Origin: CATQHP01 sp965205595 | GTDB lineage: Bacteria > Acidobacteriota > Terriglobia > Bryobacterales > UBA6623 | Assembly: GCA_965205595.1 (NCBI GenBank) | Contig: CBDBHI010000033.1 | Location: 1 to 64,000, forward strand | Direction of reading: 5' to 3' | Length of the DNA: 64,000 nucleotides | In this document: piece by piece, positions 28,388-37,610 of the stretch | How positions within the stretch are numbered: position 1 is the first letter of the stretch | Layout: every line of letters starts with the position of its first letter | The notes under the pieces: model-generated | Database searches by the model: none | What the model saw: only the letters and a program-made list of their open reading frames with translations | What the model was told of the DNA's origin: nothing | Translations under genes and position numbers: made by a program

Positions 28388-29146
28388 TCAATTCAAGACT
28401 CGAAGCGGATCGGGCGGCGCCTCCAGCTTAGGCGGCAACGCTGGTTTGCAGCCGGTAACGTAAAGCGCCCCTTCGCGCTGCAAGCCCTCGCGCAGCTCGC
28501 GCTCGCGTCCTTGCTTGGAATCCGGTATTGGCGAGTCGTCGGGGATCTGTTCGGCGGAAACGTGTTCAAAGCCATGGGTAGCGAAAAGATCGACCCATTC
28601 ACCCGCGTTTTTTAGCTGCATCGTCAATTCCATTCCAGCCGGCCATTCGTGGGAATAGGGGTTCTCGGTGTAGTAATTGAAGAGCAGATGAAATTTGCCG
28701 CCGTAGGTTGCGACCCGAAACATCTCTTTCGCGACTTGCTCCGGCGAGGGCCAGTAGTAAGCGGATTCGATGCTGATGACTTGAGAGAAATAATCCTCGG
28801 CCCACGGAATTTGCTCGGCCGGGGCCGGCGCGAACAGCACATTGTCAAGCTCGCCGGAAAGCCGCCGGGCTTCGCGGATCATCTCGTCCGAAACGTCGAT
28901 GCCGACCACGGCCCCTTCTGGGAGTCGCTCGGAAAGCATGCGAGCAGTCCAGCCGTCGCCGCACCCTATGTCGAGGACACGGTCGTCGGGCGCGAACTCA
29001 AATCGATCGAACATAAGCTGGGCGAGTCGGCGATGGCGTCGCTCCATACCTTCGGACTTGCCTTCGCGCACCCAGCTGTTGAATTTTTCACGAATGGCTT
29101 CTTCGCGGGCTAGCCGCTCAGGGTCGAAAGGATTGAACATCGACAT
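28388..29146 (-). CDS. SAM-dependent class I methyltransferase
   Basis: 252 residues with a Rossmann methyltransferase core: motif I VLDIGCGDGWTARML (about residues 58-72), motif II VVGIDVSDEMIREARRL, and SVIS-type motif QVISIESAYYWPS. About 55 N-terminal residues precede the core (EAIREKFNSWVREGKSEGME), and the C-terminus is short and charged. The substrate could be a small molecule or a lipid head group; nothing nearby specifies it. Its start is 44 bp from the divergent purM, so promoters for both genes overlap. Confidence 0.85.
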   Translation of the reverse strand: MSMFNPFDPERLAREEAIREKFNSWVREGKSEGMERRHRRLAQLMFDRFEFAPDDRVLDIGCGDGWTARMLSERLPEGAVVGIDVSDEMIREARRLSGELDNVLFAPAPAEQIPWAEDYFSQVISIESAYYWPSPEQVAKEMFRVATYGGKFHLLFNYYTENPYSHEWPAGMELTMQLKNAGEWVDLFATHGFEHVSAEQIPDDSPIPDSKQGRERELREGLQREGALYVTGCKPALPPKLEAPPDPLRVLN

Positions 29147-29205
29147 TCCAGTTTAGTCAGTCAGGTTTCGAAGCGGCGCTGCCTGCGATAATGGTCCGTT
29201 CAACC

Positions 29206-30246
29206 ATGGCCAAACCCGCTCTAACTTACGCCGATGCCGGCGTCAACATCGCTGAAGCTGATCGTGCTACCGAGCGGATTAAGGGCTATGCACGCAATAC
29301 CTTCGACCGCAACGTACTGGCGGGCATCGGTGCATTTGGAGCTTCGTACTCATTGGCGGGCAAGCGGCTAAAAAAACCGGTGCTGATTAGTTCGGCGGAT
29401 GGCGTCGGAACCAAGCTGAACGTCGCATTTGCGATGAATAAGCACGACACCGTGGGGCAATGCCTGGTCAACCACTGTGTCAACGACATTGCGGTGCAAG
29501 GCGCCCAGCCACTGTTTTTCTTGGATTATTTCGCCACCGGAAAACTTAAGGCAATCGTCGCGGCGAATGTCGTCAAGGGCCTCAGCATCGGTTGTAAACA
29601 GAACGGCGTGGCGCTGATTGGCGGCGAGACCGCGGAGATGCCGGGTATGTACGCCGCGGGAGAGTACGACCTGGCGGGATTCATCGTCGGCGCCTCCGAG
29701 CGAGAGGATTTGCTCGACGGCAAGAAGGTCCGTACCGGGAGCGTCTTGATCGGCCTGCCCTCAACCGGGTTACATACCAACGGCTACTCTTTGGCGCGAA
29801 AATTATTCTTGGAGGTCGCAGGTTACAAGCTGGATACGCATGTCCCCCAATTGCGCACAACGGCGGGTAAAGAGCTACTGAAGATCCATCGCAGCTATCT
29901 CTCGCCAATACGCGCGCTTGCAAAAGCCGGACTCCTTCTTGGCGCGGCCCACATCACAGGCGGTGGGATCACTGACAACACGCCACGCATGTTGCCAAAC
30001 CGATTCGAAGCCCGCATTCAATTAGGTTCCTGGAAAGCCCTACCTGTCTTCGAGCACTTGCAGAGCATTGGCGGCATTGACCAGGCTGAGATGCTCAAGA
30101 CGTTCAACATGGGGCTCGGCATGATCGTATGCGTTCCAGAAGACCGCGCGGACCGTGCCATAAGCGTGTTGAAAAAGCTCAAAGAAAAGCCAGTCATCGT
30201 CGGCAGCGTGCAGCGCGGCGACGGCGGAGTCGTATATCAATCATGA
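29206..30246 (+). CDS. purM: Phosphoribosylformylglycinamidine cyclo-ligase (AIR synthase)
   Basis: 346 residues catalysing the ATP-dependent closure of FGAM to 5-aminoimidazole ribotide in purine synthesis. The N-terminal signature LTYADAGVNI is present, then PVLISSADGVGTKLNVAF, CVNDIAVQGAQPLFFLDYF, the Gly-rich ALIGGETAEMPGMY and HITGGGITDNTPRML, all characteristic of PurM. ATG 29206 is preferred; ATG 29191 is in frame. The stop overlaps the purN start (ATGA), giving coupled synthesis of two consecutive purine-pathway enzymes. Confidence 0.97.
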   Translation: MAKPALTYADAGVNIAEADRATERIKGYARNTFDRNVLAGIGAFGASYSLAGKRLKKPVLISSADGVGTKLNVAFAMNKHDTVGQCLVNHCVNDIAVQGAQPLFFLDYFATGKLKAIVAANVVKGLSIGCKQNGVALIGGETAEMPGMYAAGEYDLAGFIVGASEREDLLDGKKVRTGSVLIGLPSTGLHTNGYSLARKLFLEVAGYKLDTHVPQLRTTAGKELLKIHRSYLSPIRALAKAGLLLGAAHITGGGITDNTPRMLPNRFEARIQLGSWKALPVFEHLQSIGGIDQAEMLKTFNMGLGMIVCVPEDRADRAISVLKKLKEKPVIVGSVQRGDGGVVYQS

Positions 30247-30845
30247 AGCGACTAGGGATTCTGATCTCCGGCCGCGGCTCGAACTTCGAAGCGATCGCCG
30301 ACAGCATCGACGGCGGGCGGATCGACGCCGAGATCGCTATCGTCATCAGCAACACTCCGCGTGCGGCAGGCCTCGACAGGGCGCGCGCGCGCGCCCTGAA
30401 AGCCGAGTGCATCCGCTCGCGGGCAATGGAACGCGAAGACTACGACCGGCTCGTCGTCGCACGGCTCAAGGAAGAGAACGTTGATCTGGTTTGCTTGGCT
30501 GGATTTATGCGTTTGCTGAGCGCGTACTTTGTCGAGCAGTTTCCGAACGGCATCCTGAATATTCACCCCTCGCTGCTGCCGTCGTTTCCCGGCCTCGAGG
30601 CGCAGCACCAAGCGTTGGAACATGGTGTTAGATTTTCGGGATGCACGGTCCATTTCGTTGACGAACGATTGGACTCGGGGCCGATCGTCGCGCAAGCCTC
30701 GGTACCTGTTCTCGACAGCGACAATGAGGCGGCTCTATCAGCGCGTATTCTGGAACAAGAGCACCGCATCTACACCGACGCGATCAACGTGGTACTCGGC
30801 GGAAACTACCGCATCGAGGGCCGTCGCGTCATCCGCGGCACCTAG
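30243..30845 (+). CDS. purN: Phosphoribosylglycinamide formyltransferase
   Basis: A 200-residue GAR transformylase using 10-formyl-THF. N-terminal LGILISGRGSNFEAI is the phosphate-binding loop; catalytic residues sit in the conserved NIHPSLLPSFPG block (Asn, His) and in VDERLDSGPIVAQ (Asp). The ATG overlaps the purM TGA. A short CG-rich run (gcgcgcgcgcgc, about 30381-30392) inside the gene is unusual but stays in frame. It is followed by tyrS after five bases, so purM-purN-tyrS may be one transcript. Confidence 0.97.
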   Translation: MKRLGILISGRGSNFEAIADSIDGGRIDAEIAIVISNTPRAAGLDRARARALKAECIRSRAMEREDYDRLVVARLKEENVDLVCLAGFMRLLSAYFVEQFPNGILNIHPSLLPSFPGLEAQHQALEHGVRFSGCTVHFVDERLDSGPIVAQASVPVLDSDNEAALSARILEQEHRIYTDAINVVLGGNYRIEGRRVIRGT

Positions 30846-30850
30846 CGCAC

Positions 30851-32068
30851 ATGACCATCGATGAACAGTTGGCGTACCTGCGGAAGGGCTGCACCGAGAT
30901 CATTCGCGAAGAAGACCTCAGGGAGCGGCTAATCGCTTGCGAGAATGAGGGCCGCCCGCTTCGCGTCAAAGCGGGCTTTGACCCGACCGCGCCTGACCTA
31001 CACCTTGGCCATACGGTGTTGATTCGCAAGATGAAACACTTCCAGGACTTGGGCCACACCGCGATTTTTCTTGTCGGCGAGGTCACCGCACTGATTGGCG
31101 ACCCATCCGGGCGAAATGCCGCTCGTCCGCCAATGACTCGCGATCAGATTGCTATGAACGCCGAGACCTACAAAGAGCAGGTGTTCAAGATACTTGACCC
31201 TGACAAGACCGAGGTTCGCTCAAATGGCGAGTGGCTCTTGGAACTAGGCACCCTCGGGCTGATCAATCTCTGCTCGAAATATACGGTCGCGCGAATGCTT
31301 GAGCGCGACGAATTTTCGAAGCGCTTCAAAGAGAACAAACCGATCTCGGTTCACGAGTTCCTCTATCCATTGACCCAGGCCTACGACTCGGTTGCACTGA
31401 AAGTGGACGTTGAGCTTGGCGGCACGGACCAGAAGTGGAATCTACTCGTAGGCCGCGAAATTCAGGGCGACTTCGGGCAGCCGCGCCAAATCGTCGCGAC
31501 AGTTCCACTACTAGAAGGCCTCGACGGCGTTCAAAAAATGTCGAAGTCGCTGAACAACTACGTCGGCGTTACCGAACCACCGGAGGTCATGTATCGCAAA
31601 GTGATGCAGGTTTCCGACGAGTTGATGTACCGCTATTACGAGTTGCTGACTGACATGTCGATGGCCGAGATCGCCAGCCTCAAGCAGGCGGTCGCCGCGG
31701 GTGAAACGCACCCCATGGAGGCCAAGCACCAACTGGCCGAGCGCATCGTGGCCGACTTCCACTCCTCCGACCTAGCCCGCCAAGGAGCCGAAGAGTTTCG
31801 CAAGGTTGTTCAAGAAAAGCAGACACCGGATGACATGCCGGAATTTGACCTCCCTAGCGAGCTCGGCGGGCAGCCCTCTATCCGCGTAGACAAATTGCTA
31901 CGGGCGGTGGGTCTGGCAAAGTCAGGTGGCGAGGCCAATCGCAAACTCAAGGAAAACGCCGTTTCGATCAACGGCGAGAAGCACCGCGAGATGAGTTTCG
32001 AACCCGATCCGGGCGCTACAGAGTTAACGATTCAGCTTGGGAAGAAGTGGGCTCGCGTGAAGTTGTAG
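30851..32068 (+). CDS. tyrS: Tyrosyl-tRNA synthetase
   Basis: A 405-residue class I aminoacyl-tRNA synthetase. The HIGH motif appears as HLGH at 51-54, KMSKS at 229-233, and the C-terminal S4 RNA-binding domain (about residues 345-405) has IRVDKLLRAVGLAKSGGEAN. Motif order and the VDVELGGTDQKWNLLVGRE block identify tyrosine specificity. It belongs to the shorter TyrZ-like branch found in many Gram-negatives. The start is five bases after the purN stop. Confidence 0.96.
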   Translation: MTIDEQLAYLRKGCTEIIREEDLRERLIACENEGRPLRVKAGFDPTAPDLHLGHTVLIRKMKHFQDLGHTAIFLVGEVTALIGDPSGRNAARPPMTRDQIAMNAETYKEQVFKILDPDKTEVRSNGEWLLELGTLGLINLCSKYTVARMLERDEFSKRFKENKPISVHEFLYPLTQAYDSVALKVDVELGGTDQKWNLLVGREIQGDFGQPRQIVATVPLLEGLDGVQKMSKSLNNYVGVTEPPEVMYRKVMQVSDELMYRYYELLTDMSMAEIASLKQAVAAGETHPMEAKHQLAERIVADFHSSDLARQGAEEFRKVVQEKQTPDDMPEFDLPSELGGQPSIRVDKLLRAVGLAKSGGEANRKLKENAVSINGEKHREMSFEPDPGATELTIQLGKKWARVKL

Positions 32069-32147
32069 CCGGCAGTTAGTTCGCTTAGTGACCAATGCTG
32101 TGGCCATGGCCTTGACCTACGCCACTCCATCTTTGTACGTTCAGCAA

Positions 32148-34361
32148 ATGCCCTACCGTTTCGCCGCCGCCCTGATCCTTTTCTTTTCGCTACCCGCGTC
32201 CGCGCAACTCACTACTGCCGGCAACCTTCGCTTCCAGCAGGGTGCCGACAGCATAATTGGAAATTTCGAGAGCAACGACTTGTTCGGTCGCGCCCTCATT
32301 GGATGCGACTTCGATGGAAACGGCATCGCTGATTTGGCGATTGGCTCTCTCGGCGAGAGCAATGCGCGTGGAATTGTGAATGTGATCTACGCCGATGGAA
32401 TCGGCCTCACTCCCAACGGGAATGAGACCTGGGAGCAGGGCGTCGACGGCCTCAACGGCAATCCCGAAAACAATGATTTCTTCGGAATTGCTCTCGCCGG
32501 CGGCGATTTTGACGCCGACGGATATTGCGACCTAGCCGTCGGCGCCAGCGGTGAGGACAGCGCACGAGGAATCGTTCAGGTGATTTACGGCACCTCCGAG
32601 GGGCTGAACTCCAAGCGAAATCAGGCCTGGCGGCAAGGCAACGACGGGCTGCGCGGGGAGGCTGAAAGGAACGATTCGTTTGGCTCAACGCTCGACGTCG
32701 GTGACTTTAACGGCGATGGCTATCCTGATCTCGCGGTTGGAGCGCCGGGTGAGAATAACGGTGGCGGCATGGTGTCGATCATATTCGGCTCAGCCGGCGG
32801 GCTGGTAAATAACGGCAATCAGCGTTGGCGCCAGGGTGATGACGGCTTGCGCGGTAGCGACGAACGGGGTGATGTTTTTAGTTCATCACTCGCCGTCGGG
32901 GACTACAACGGCGACGGCTTCGACGACCTGCTCGTCGGTACGCCGGGCGAAAACAACGCCAAGGGCACGGTCAATTTGATCCTGGGCTCGTCGGGTGGAT
33001 TGATTTCAAATGGAAATCGCAGATTCGAGCAAGACAACGACGGGTTGCCCGATAAGCGCGAAAACAACGACCGCTTCGGCAGCGTGGTCGAGGCCGGGGA
33101 TTTCAATGGCGACGGCTTCGACGATGTAGCCGTTAGTTCCCTCGGTGAGAACGGGGCCGAAGGCAACGTAATCGTGATTCCAGGCAGTGCCCAAGGACTT
33201 ACAGGGGCGGGCAGCCGCCGTTGGCGTCAAGATGAAGACGGCCTGTCGAATCGCCGCGAAGACGGCGACCGCTTCGGCAGCGAATTGGTCTCTGGTGACT
33301 TCAATGGGGACCGCTACGCGGATCTGGCGATCGGTGTTCGAGGTGAAGACCGCAACATCGGTCTGCTTCACGTCTTGCCAGGCAGCGCTCAAGGCTTGAC
33401 CGGGTCGGGTGTTAGGGATTTTGCGCAGGGTGCTAGCGGACTAAGCGACCGCGCGGAGGAGCGAGACGATTTCACGTTCGCGATGGCGGCTGCTGATTTC
33501 GGCGGCGAAATTGGTGACGACTTAGCCGTCGGCGCGCCGGGCGAAGACAACTCGCGAGGAATTGTCCACGTGATTTTCGGCGACGCGATTCCGCGGCCAC
33601 ATATTTTCGCGATCGTGGGCGCGGGGCTCAGCGTACCCGCCGTGACGGACGCTTCGTACAACGCGATCGTCACACTCTTTGGCTCGGAGTTCATTTTGGG
33701 CGCGGCGATGGGCGAGGGTCCGGCAAGGATCGAGCAGGGCCTGCCGACGAACAGCAATGGGGTCTGCGTCGAGATGGACGGTAGGCGTGTGCCGATCTTC
33801 GCCGCGTTTCCCGGTCAGCTCAATGTTCAGGCGGTCGTACAGCCGGGACAGACCAGCACCCAGGTGCGGGTGTTCGCCAATTGTGATCAATTTGGGTCGA
33901 TTGATAGCGACGTCTTTGAGCTTTCGCTGGCGCCAAGTAGCCCGGAGTTTTTCTTCTTCGCCCCGTCAGGCGACGGCCGCAATCCGATCGCGGCGGTCAA
34001 CGAGACCACCGGCGTGCTTGTCGGCGCACCCGACTTATTCGCTGGAGTCGGGTTCGCTCCGGCGGCTCCCAACGACGTCGTCACCCTATTTATGACGGGC
34101 TTAGGAGAGACGGGCCCACTGGTTCAGCCTGGTCAGCTTGCCGCTGGCGCGGCTGCCGTTACGTTGCCCTCGTCGGCAACTATTGGCGGTGTCGGTGTCG
34201 AGCTTATCTACGCCGGCGTTAGCCCTGGGTTCGCGGGACTGTATCAGGCCAGTTTTCGGGTTCCTGTCGGGCTAGGCGCGGGCGATACCGACGTAAGCAT
34301 AACCATCGGGAATGCAACGACCTCGCCGGGGGCCTTCCTAACTCTACAATCCGCGCCGTAG
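32148..34361 (+). CDS. Secreted seven-bladed FG-GAP propeller with Solibacter-type C-terminal domain
   Basis: 737 residues. Signal peptide FAAALILFFSLPASAQ fixes ATG 32148. Seven FG-GAP/integrin-type repeats of about 64 residues follow, each with a Ca-binding loop like GDFNGDGYPDLAVG and a spacer like GNQRWRQGDDGLRG. Seven is the number needed for a closed propeller; the seventh has a degenerate loop (ADFGGEIGDDLAVG). From about residue 485 comes a domain matching TIGR03437: ASYNAIVTLFGSEFI, a VFPGQLNVQ-like PGQLNVQAVVQPGQ, and ATIGGVGVELIYAG. That domain is typical of Solibacter-like bacteria and is probably for surface retention. It is a single gene after tyrS. Confidence 0.9.
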   Translation: MPYRFAAALILFFSLPASAQLTTAGNLRFQQGADSIIGNFESNDLFGRALIGCDFDGNGIADLAIGSLGESNARGIVNVIYADGIGLTPNGNETWEQGVDGLNGNPENNDFFGIALAGGDFDADGYCDLAVGASGEDSARGIVQVIYGTSEGLNSKRNQAWRQGNDGLRGEAERNDSFGSTLDVGDFNGDGYPDLAVGAPGENNGGGMVSIIFGSAGGLVNNGNQRWRQGDDGLRGSDERGDVFSSSLAVGDYNGDGFDDLLVGTPGENNAKGTVNLILGSSGGLISNGNRRFEQDNDGLPDKRENNDRFGSVVEAGDFNGDGFDDVAVSSLGENGAEGNVIVIPGSAQGLTGAGSRRWRQDEDGLSNRREDGDRFGSELVSGDFNGDRYADLAIGVRGEDRNIGLLHVLPGSAQGLTGSGVRDFAQGASGLSDRAEERDDFTFAMAAADFGGEIGDDLAVGAPGEDNSRGIVHVIFGDAIPRPHIFAIVGAGLSVPAVTDASYNAIVTLFGSEFILGAAMGEGPARIEQGLPTNSNGVCVEMDGRRVPIFAAFPGQLNVQAVVQPGQTSTQVRVFANCDQFGSIDSDVFELSLAPSSPEFFFFAPSGDGRNPIAAVNETTGVLVGAPDLFAGVGFAPAAPNDVVTLFMTGLGETGPLVQPGQLAAGAAAVTLPSSATIGGVGVELIYAGVSPGFAGLYQASFRVPVGLGAGDTDVSITIGNATTSPGAFLTLQSAP

Positions 34362-34400
34362 CCTGCTGGACCGGGTCCGACGTGATTCAATAGACGTTAG

Positions 34401-35747
34401 GTGCCGCGCAGTTTCGCCATTAAGAACTTTGGTTGTCGCGCAACGCAGTCGGATGGCGCAGCGATTGCGGCGGACCTGTCATCTCACGGTCTCGACGCGG
34501 TTTCTACTCGCGACGAGGCCGACGTATTCGTCGTCAACACGTGTACGGTGACGTCCGAGGCCGACCGCGACGCGCGGCAAGAGATCCGTCGGCTACATCG
34601 TGAGCATCCCTCTGCCGAGATCCTAGTCACGGGCTGCTACGCCCAGCGCAAACCCGACGAATTGGCGTCGCTAGACGGCGTGAAGTGGGTTGTCGGCAAT
34701 TCGCACAAACCCTCTATCGGCGACGTCATCGCGCCGCAACTTGTGCATATCAAGGGGCTCGAACGCCCTGGAGGCTTCGCCTATCACGGGCAGATCGCCG
34801 ACGGCGGCTCGTTGGTTGGTGAAATTGGCGAGCAGACTCGCTTGATGACCCAGCCAATTTTTGACGCCGGCAATGATCGCAGCCGGCCCAATGTCAAAGT
34901 GCAAGACGGCTGTAACAACCGCTGCTCATTTTGCATTATCCCTTCCGTTCGGGGACGCAGCCGCAGCGCAACCGCGGAGGATGTCGTCAAGCAGGTGACA
35001 ACTCTGGCGGCAAATTATCCCGAAGTCGTACTGACTGGAATCAATCTGGGCCGCTGGGGCCGCGATTTGGATGGCCGTCCACGTTTCACTTCCCTGCTCC
35101 GGCGTTTGCTGGACGAGACCCCAATTAGGAAGCTGCGAATCAGTTCGGTCGAGCCTATGGATTGGACTTCGGAGCTGCTCGACGTAGTGGCGCGATCGCC
35201 GCGAATAGCCAAGCACGTGCATGTCCCATTGCAGTCCGCGTCTGACGATGTCTTGAGAAAAATGCGGCGGCGCTACCGGGCGCGTCACTATGCCGAGCGG
35301 CTGCGGCTTGCTCGCGAGTTGATGCCCCAAGCGGCAATCGGCGCCGACGTGATGGTCGGGTTTCCGGGCGAGACAGCCGCTGACTTTGCTCACACTCGCG
35401 ACTTCATCGAACAGATGCCATTCACCTACCTCCACGTCTTCACGTACTCGATGCGCGAAGGGACCGAGGCAGCCGCCCATGCTGAGCAAGTCCCCAAGAC
35501 CATCAAGAAAGAACGCAATCGAATTTTGCGGGAACTGATCTCCAGGAAGAACCGCACGTTTCGTGAACGTCTAGTGGGGCAGACCGTCTCAGCCGTTTCG
35601 CTATCAAGCCACGGCCGTGCGAGCCGGGTACTCACCGACAACTTCGTTCACGTCGACTTGAATGCGCCGGAATTGGCGCCTGGCCGTTTGGTTGAGGTCC
35701 GCATCGAGTCGATTGATGACGAGCGGACCCGCGGATCGCTGCGCTGA
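34401..35747 (+). CDS. mtaB: tRNA threonylcarbamoyladenosine methylthiotransferase MtaB
   Basis: A 448-residue radical-SAM methylthiotransferase adding the 2-methylthio group to t6A37 of tRNAs. N-terminal UPF0004 domain with Cys ligands in NFGCRATQ, NTCTVT and VTGCYAQ; radical-SAM cluster motif C-N-N-R-C-S-F-C in DGCNNRCSFCIIP; C-terminal TRAM-like region. The NFGCRATQSDG start separates MtaB from MiaB (NTYGCQMN) and RimO. It starts at GTG 34401, 39 bp after the propeller gene. Ordinary housekeeping gene. Confidence 0.93.
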   Translation: MPRSFAIKNFGCRATQSDGAAIAADLSSHGLDAVSTRDEADVFVVNTCTVTSEADRDARQEIRRLHREHPSAEILVTGCYAQRKPDELASLDGVKWVVGNSHKPSIGDVIAPQLVHIKGLERPGGFAYHGQIADGGSLVGEIGEQTRLMTQPIFDAGNDRSRPNVKVQDGCNNRCSFCIIPSVRGRSRSATAEDVVKQVTTLAANYPEVVLTGINLGRWGRDLDGRPRFTSLLRRLLDETPIRKLRISSVEPMDWTSELLDVVARSPRIAKHVHVPLQSASDDVLRKMRRRYRARHYAERLRLARELMPQAAIGADVMVGFPGETAADFAHTRDFIEQMPFTYLHVFTYSMREGTEAAAHAEQVPKTIKKERNRILRELISRKNRTFRERLVGQTVSAVSLSSHGRASRVLTDNFVHVDLNAPELAPGRLVEVRIESIDDERTRGSLR

Positions 35748-35828
35748 TTTCGCCGGTCGCGCACCAATCCATTTAGAGCATATTGAGGAATGGTAGAGAC
35801 TGCTTGCCCCAGCACCAAGCCCATGAAT

Positions 35829-35979
35829 ATCGGAGGCGCGACTGTAAGTGAGTGCGGTGGTGAAGCAGCTTTCTGGAATACGCTGAGTTGGGACCTGCTG
35901 ATTATTCCTCAACAGGGCGCGACTCAACTCTCCAAAGTCACGCTTCGCCACCGCACTCCCTTGCAGTCGCGCCTCCGAT
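35829..35979. repeat. Long imperfect inverted repeat (two 38-bp arms)
   Basis: Arms 35829-35866 and 35942-35979 match at 35 of 38 positions. Two of the three differences would be G-U pairs in RNA, so the stem would be almost continuous. The 75-nt loop contains a further short pairing (GAGTTG with CAACTC). It occupies most of the 321-bp gap between mtaB and the EamA transporter gene, which otherwise shows no coding sequence. Only one copy is seen here. Either a solitary MITE-like element or a structured RNA. Confidence 0.8.
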
Positions 35980-36068
35980 TTCGGACAGCGGAATCTAGTC
36001 TCAAGAAACTGCCGGCTTCACCGCTTTTCATTCAAGAACGGTCGACGCCGTTGCTGAAAATGCTCTAG

Positions 36069-36941
36069 ATGCGGGCTAAACGCGGATCAAAGTTCGTCGT
36101 CCATGCGGCTGTTGGCGGCTGCCTTATTCTGTGGGCCTCGTCGTTTGTGGCGATCCGAGTAGCCGTTCGAGAGTACTCGCCGGAGCATCTCGCATTGCTG
36201 CGGTTCATGGTGGCATCGGCTGTGCTGCTGGTGGCCGCGCCGTTCTGTAAAGTACGGCTACCGAAGGTGCGCCATGTCCCGGCGTTTCTTGGGATGGGGA
36301 TCGTCGGAATCGCATTCTACAGCTTGGCCGTTAACGCTGGCGAAACGACCGTTACAGCAGGCGGCGCGAGTCTAATCATCGCGTCCGAGTCAGTGTTCGT
36401 GGCGCTGCTTGCCGGAGCGTTTCTCAAGGAGCACATTCCTGGCCGCGCATGGTTCGGATTCGCATTGAGTCTTGTCGGAGTGGCTCTAATCAGTGTCAGT
36501 TCGGCTGCTGATCTGAAATTGTCCGCCGGATCATTGCTGTTGCTCGCGGCCTCCGTCGCGGCGGCTGCGCTGACGGTATGGCAAAAGGCATTTCTGGACC
36601 GCTATTCCGCCGTCGAGGTATCCGCCTACTGTGTGTGGGCCGGCACGCTGTGCCTGCTATTCGGGTCGCCAGGGCTAGCTCATTCGGTGTCGAATGCCGA
36701 GCCGCTTTACACCTGGCTAGCGGTTTACCTTGGGGTCGGTCCGGCAGCGCTCGCCTACACCGCGTGGACTTACGCGCTAAAGCATACGGACGCCTCGGTC
36801 TTGAGCGCCGCCCTCTATTTGACCTCGCCTTTGACGATCATAATCGCTTGGCTTGCGTTGGCTGAATTGCCTTCAGGATTGGCGCTGCTCGGAGGCGCCG
36901 TGGTACTGATCGGTGTGCGTCTGGCGCAACATCGCAACTGA
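36069..36941 (+). CDS. EamA/DMT-family transporter
   Basis: A 290-residue inner-membrane protein with about ten transmembrane helices arranged as two EamA repeats (LILWASSFVAIRVAV at the N-terminus and WAGTLCLLFGSPGLA in the second half). The motif PAALAYTAWTYALKHTDAS near residue 220 is typical of drug/metabolite exporters. Substrate unknown. ATG 36069 follows a stretch without a clear ribosome-binding site. The gene stands alone; the upstream gap holds the 35829-35979 hairpin. Confidence 0.88.
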   Translation: MRAKRGSKFVVHAAVGGCLILWASSFVAIRVAVREYSPEHLALLRFMVASAVLLVAAPFCKVRLPKVRHVPAFLGMGIVGIAFYSLAVNAGETTVTAGGASLIIASESVFVALLAGAFLKEHIPGRAWFGFALSLVGVALISVSSAADLKLSAGSLLLLAASVAAAALTVWQKAFLDRYSAVEVSAYCVWAGTLCLLFGSPGLAHSVSNAEPLYTWLAVYLGVGPAALAYTAWTYALKHTDASVLSAALYLTSPLTIIIAWLALAELPSGLALLGGAVVLIGVRLAQHRN

Positions 36942-37049
36942 CGCCCTATCTGGTTGTGGATAATGTTTGGGTGCGGAGTTCGCCGTAGAGGAGTAACATT
37001 GCACATGCGCCGTACCATAACGAACCGGGTCGGCGGTGGGTGACAAATT

Positions 37050-37610
37050 ATGATTTCACGCAAACTCGTCAAACAGATTGAAGCCAACGCCGACAAGCTG
37101 GCGATGGATGTCGTCGAAGCTGTCAAGCATGACAAGCGGGCCGAGTATTACCACTCGATGTCCGACAACAAGTACCACAAGCTTGTCCACGACCTCTACA
37201 AGCACCTCGGAAGTTGGCTGCAGAGCCAGACCTGGCATCGCCTGCGCACGAGCTACGAGCGTAAGGGGCGCGACCGCTATCACGACGGAATGCCGCTTGA
37301 CCAACTCGTTTTCGCCCTCACTCACACGAAAACGACATTGGTCGATTTCGTTCGCGGTTCAATGCAGGGCGAATCTGACGAGCGAGATCTTGAATTAGAG
37401 CTGTTGCTAGCTGTTTCAGCATTCTTTGATCGCGCGATTTATCACACCGTACGTGGGTTTGAAGATGCTCGGCTCAGCGCCCTAAGGAACCCGCCTCCGC
37501 CGAAAACTAAGCAGCGGCGCCGTACCGCGAAAGAGCGCCAAATGGATTCCGCGGCCGAGTTGGAGTCGTCCGTGAGCCGCAGCGGCGATATCGGCGAGTC
37601 ATCAGGCTGA
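37050..37610 (+). CDS. Conserved hypothetical protein, possible RsbR N-terminal-like helical domain
   Basis: 186 residues, mostly alpha-helical, no signal peptide. It starts MISRKLVKQIEANADKLAMD, continues SWLQSQTWHRLRTSYERKGR and ends the folded part with AIYHTVRGFEDARLSA; a basic then acidic tail follows (PKTKQRRRTAKERQ). The helical pattern resembles the N-terminal domains of RsbR/RsbRD-type stress regulators, but the match is only by impression. No anti-sigma partner is adjacent. It overlaps the convergent aldolase gene by nine bases. Confidence 0.6.
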   Translation: MISRKLVKQIEANADKLAMDVVEAVKHDKRAEYYHSMSDNKYHKLVHDLYKHLGSWLQSQTWHRLRTSYERKGRDRYHDGMPLDQLVFALTHTKTTLVDFVRGSMQGESDERDLELELLLAVSAFFDRAIYHTVRGFEDARLSALRNPPPPKTKQRRRTAKERQMDSAAELESSVSRSGDIGESSG

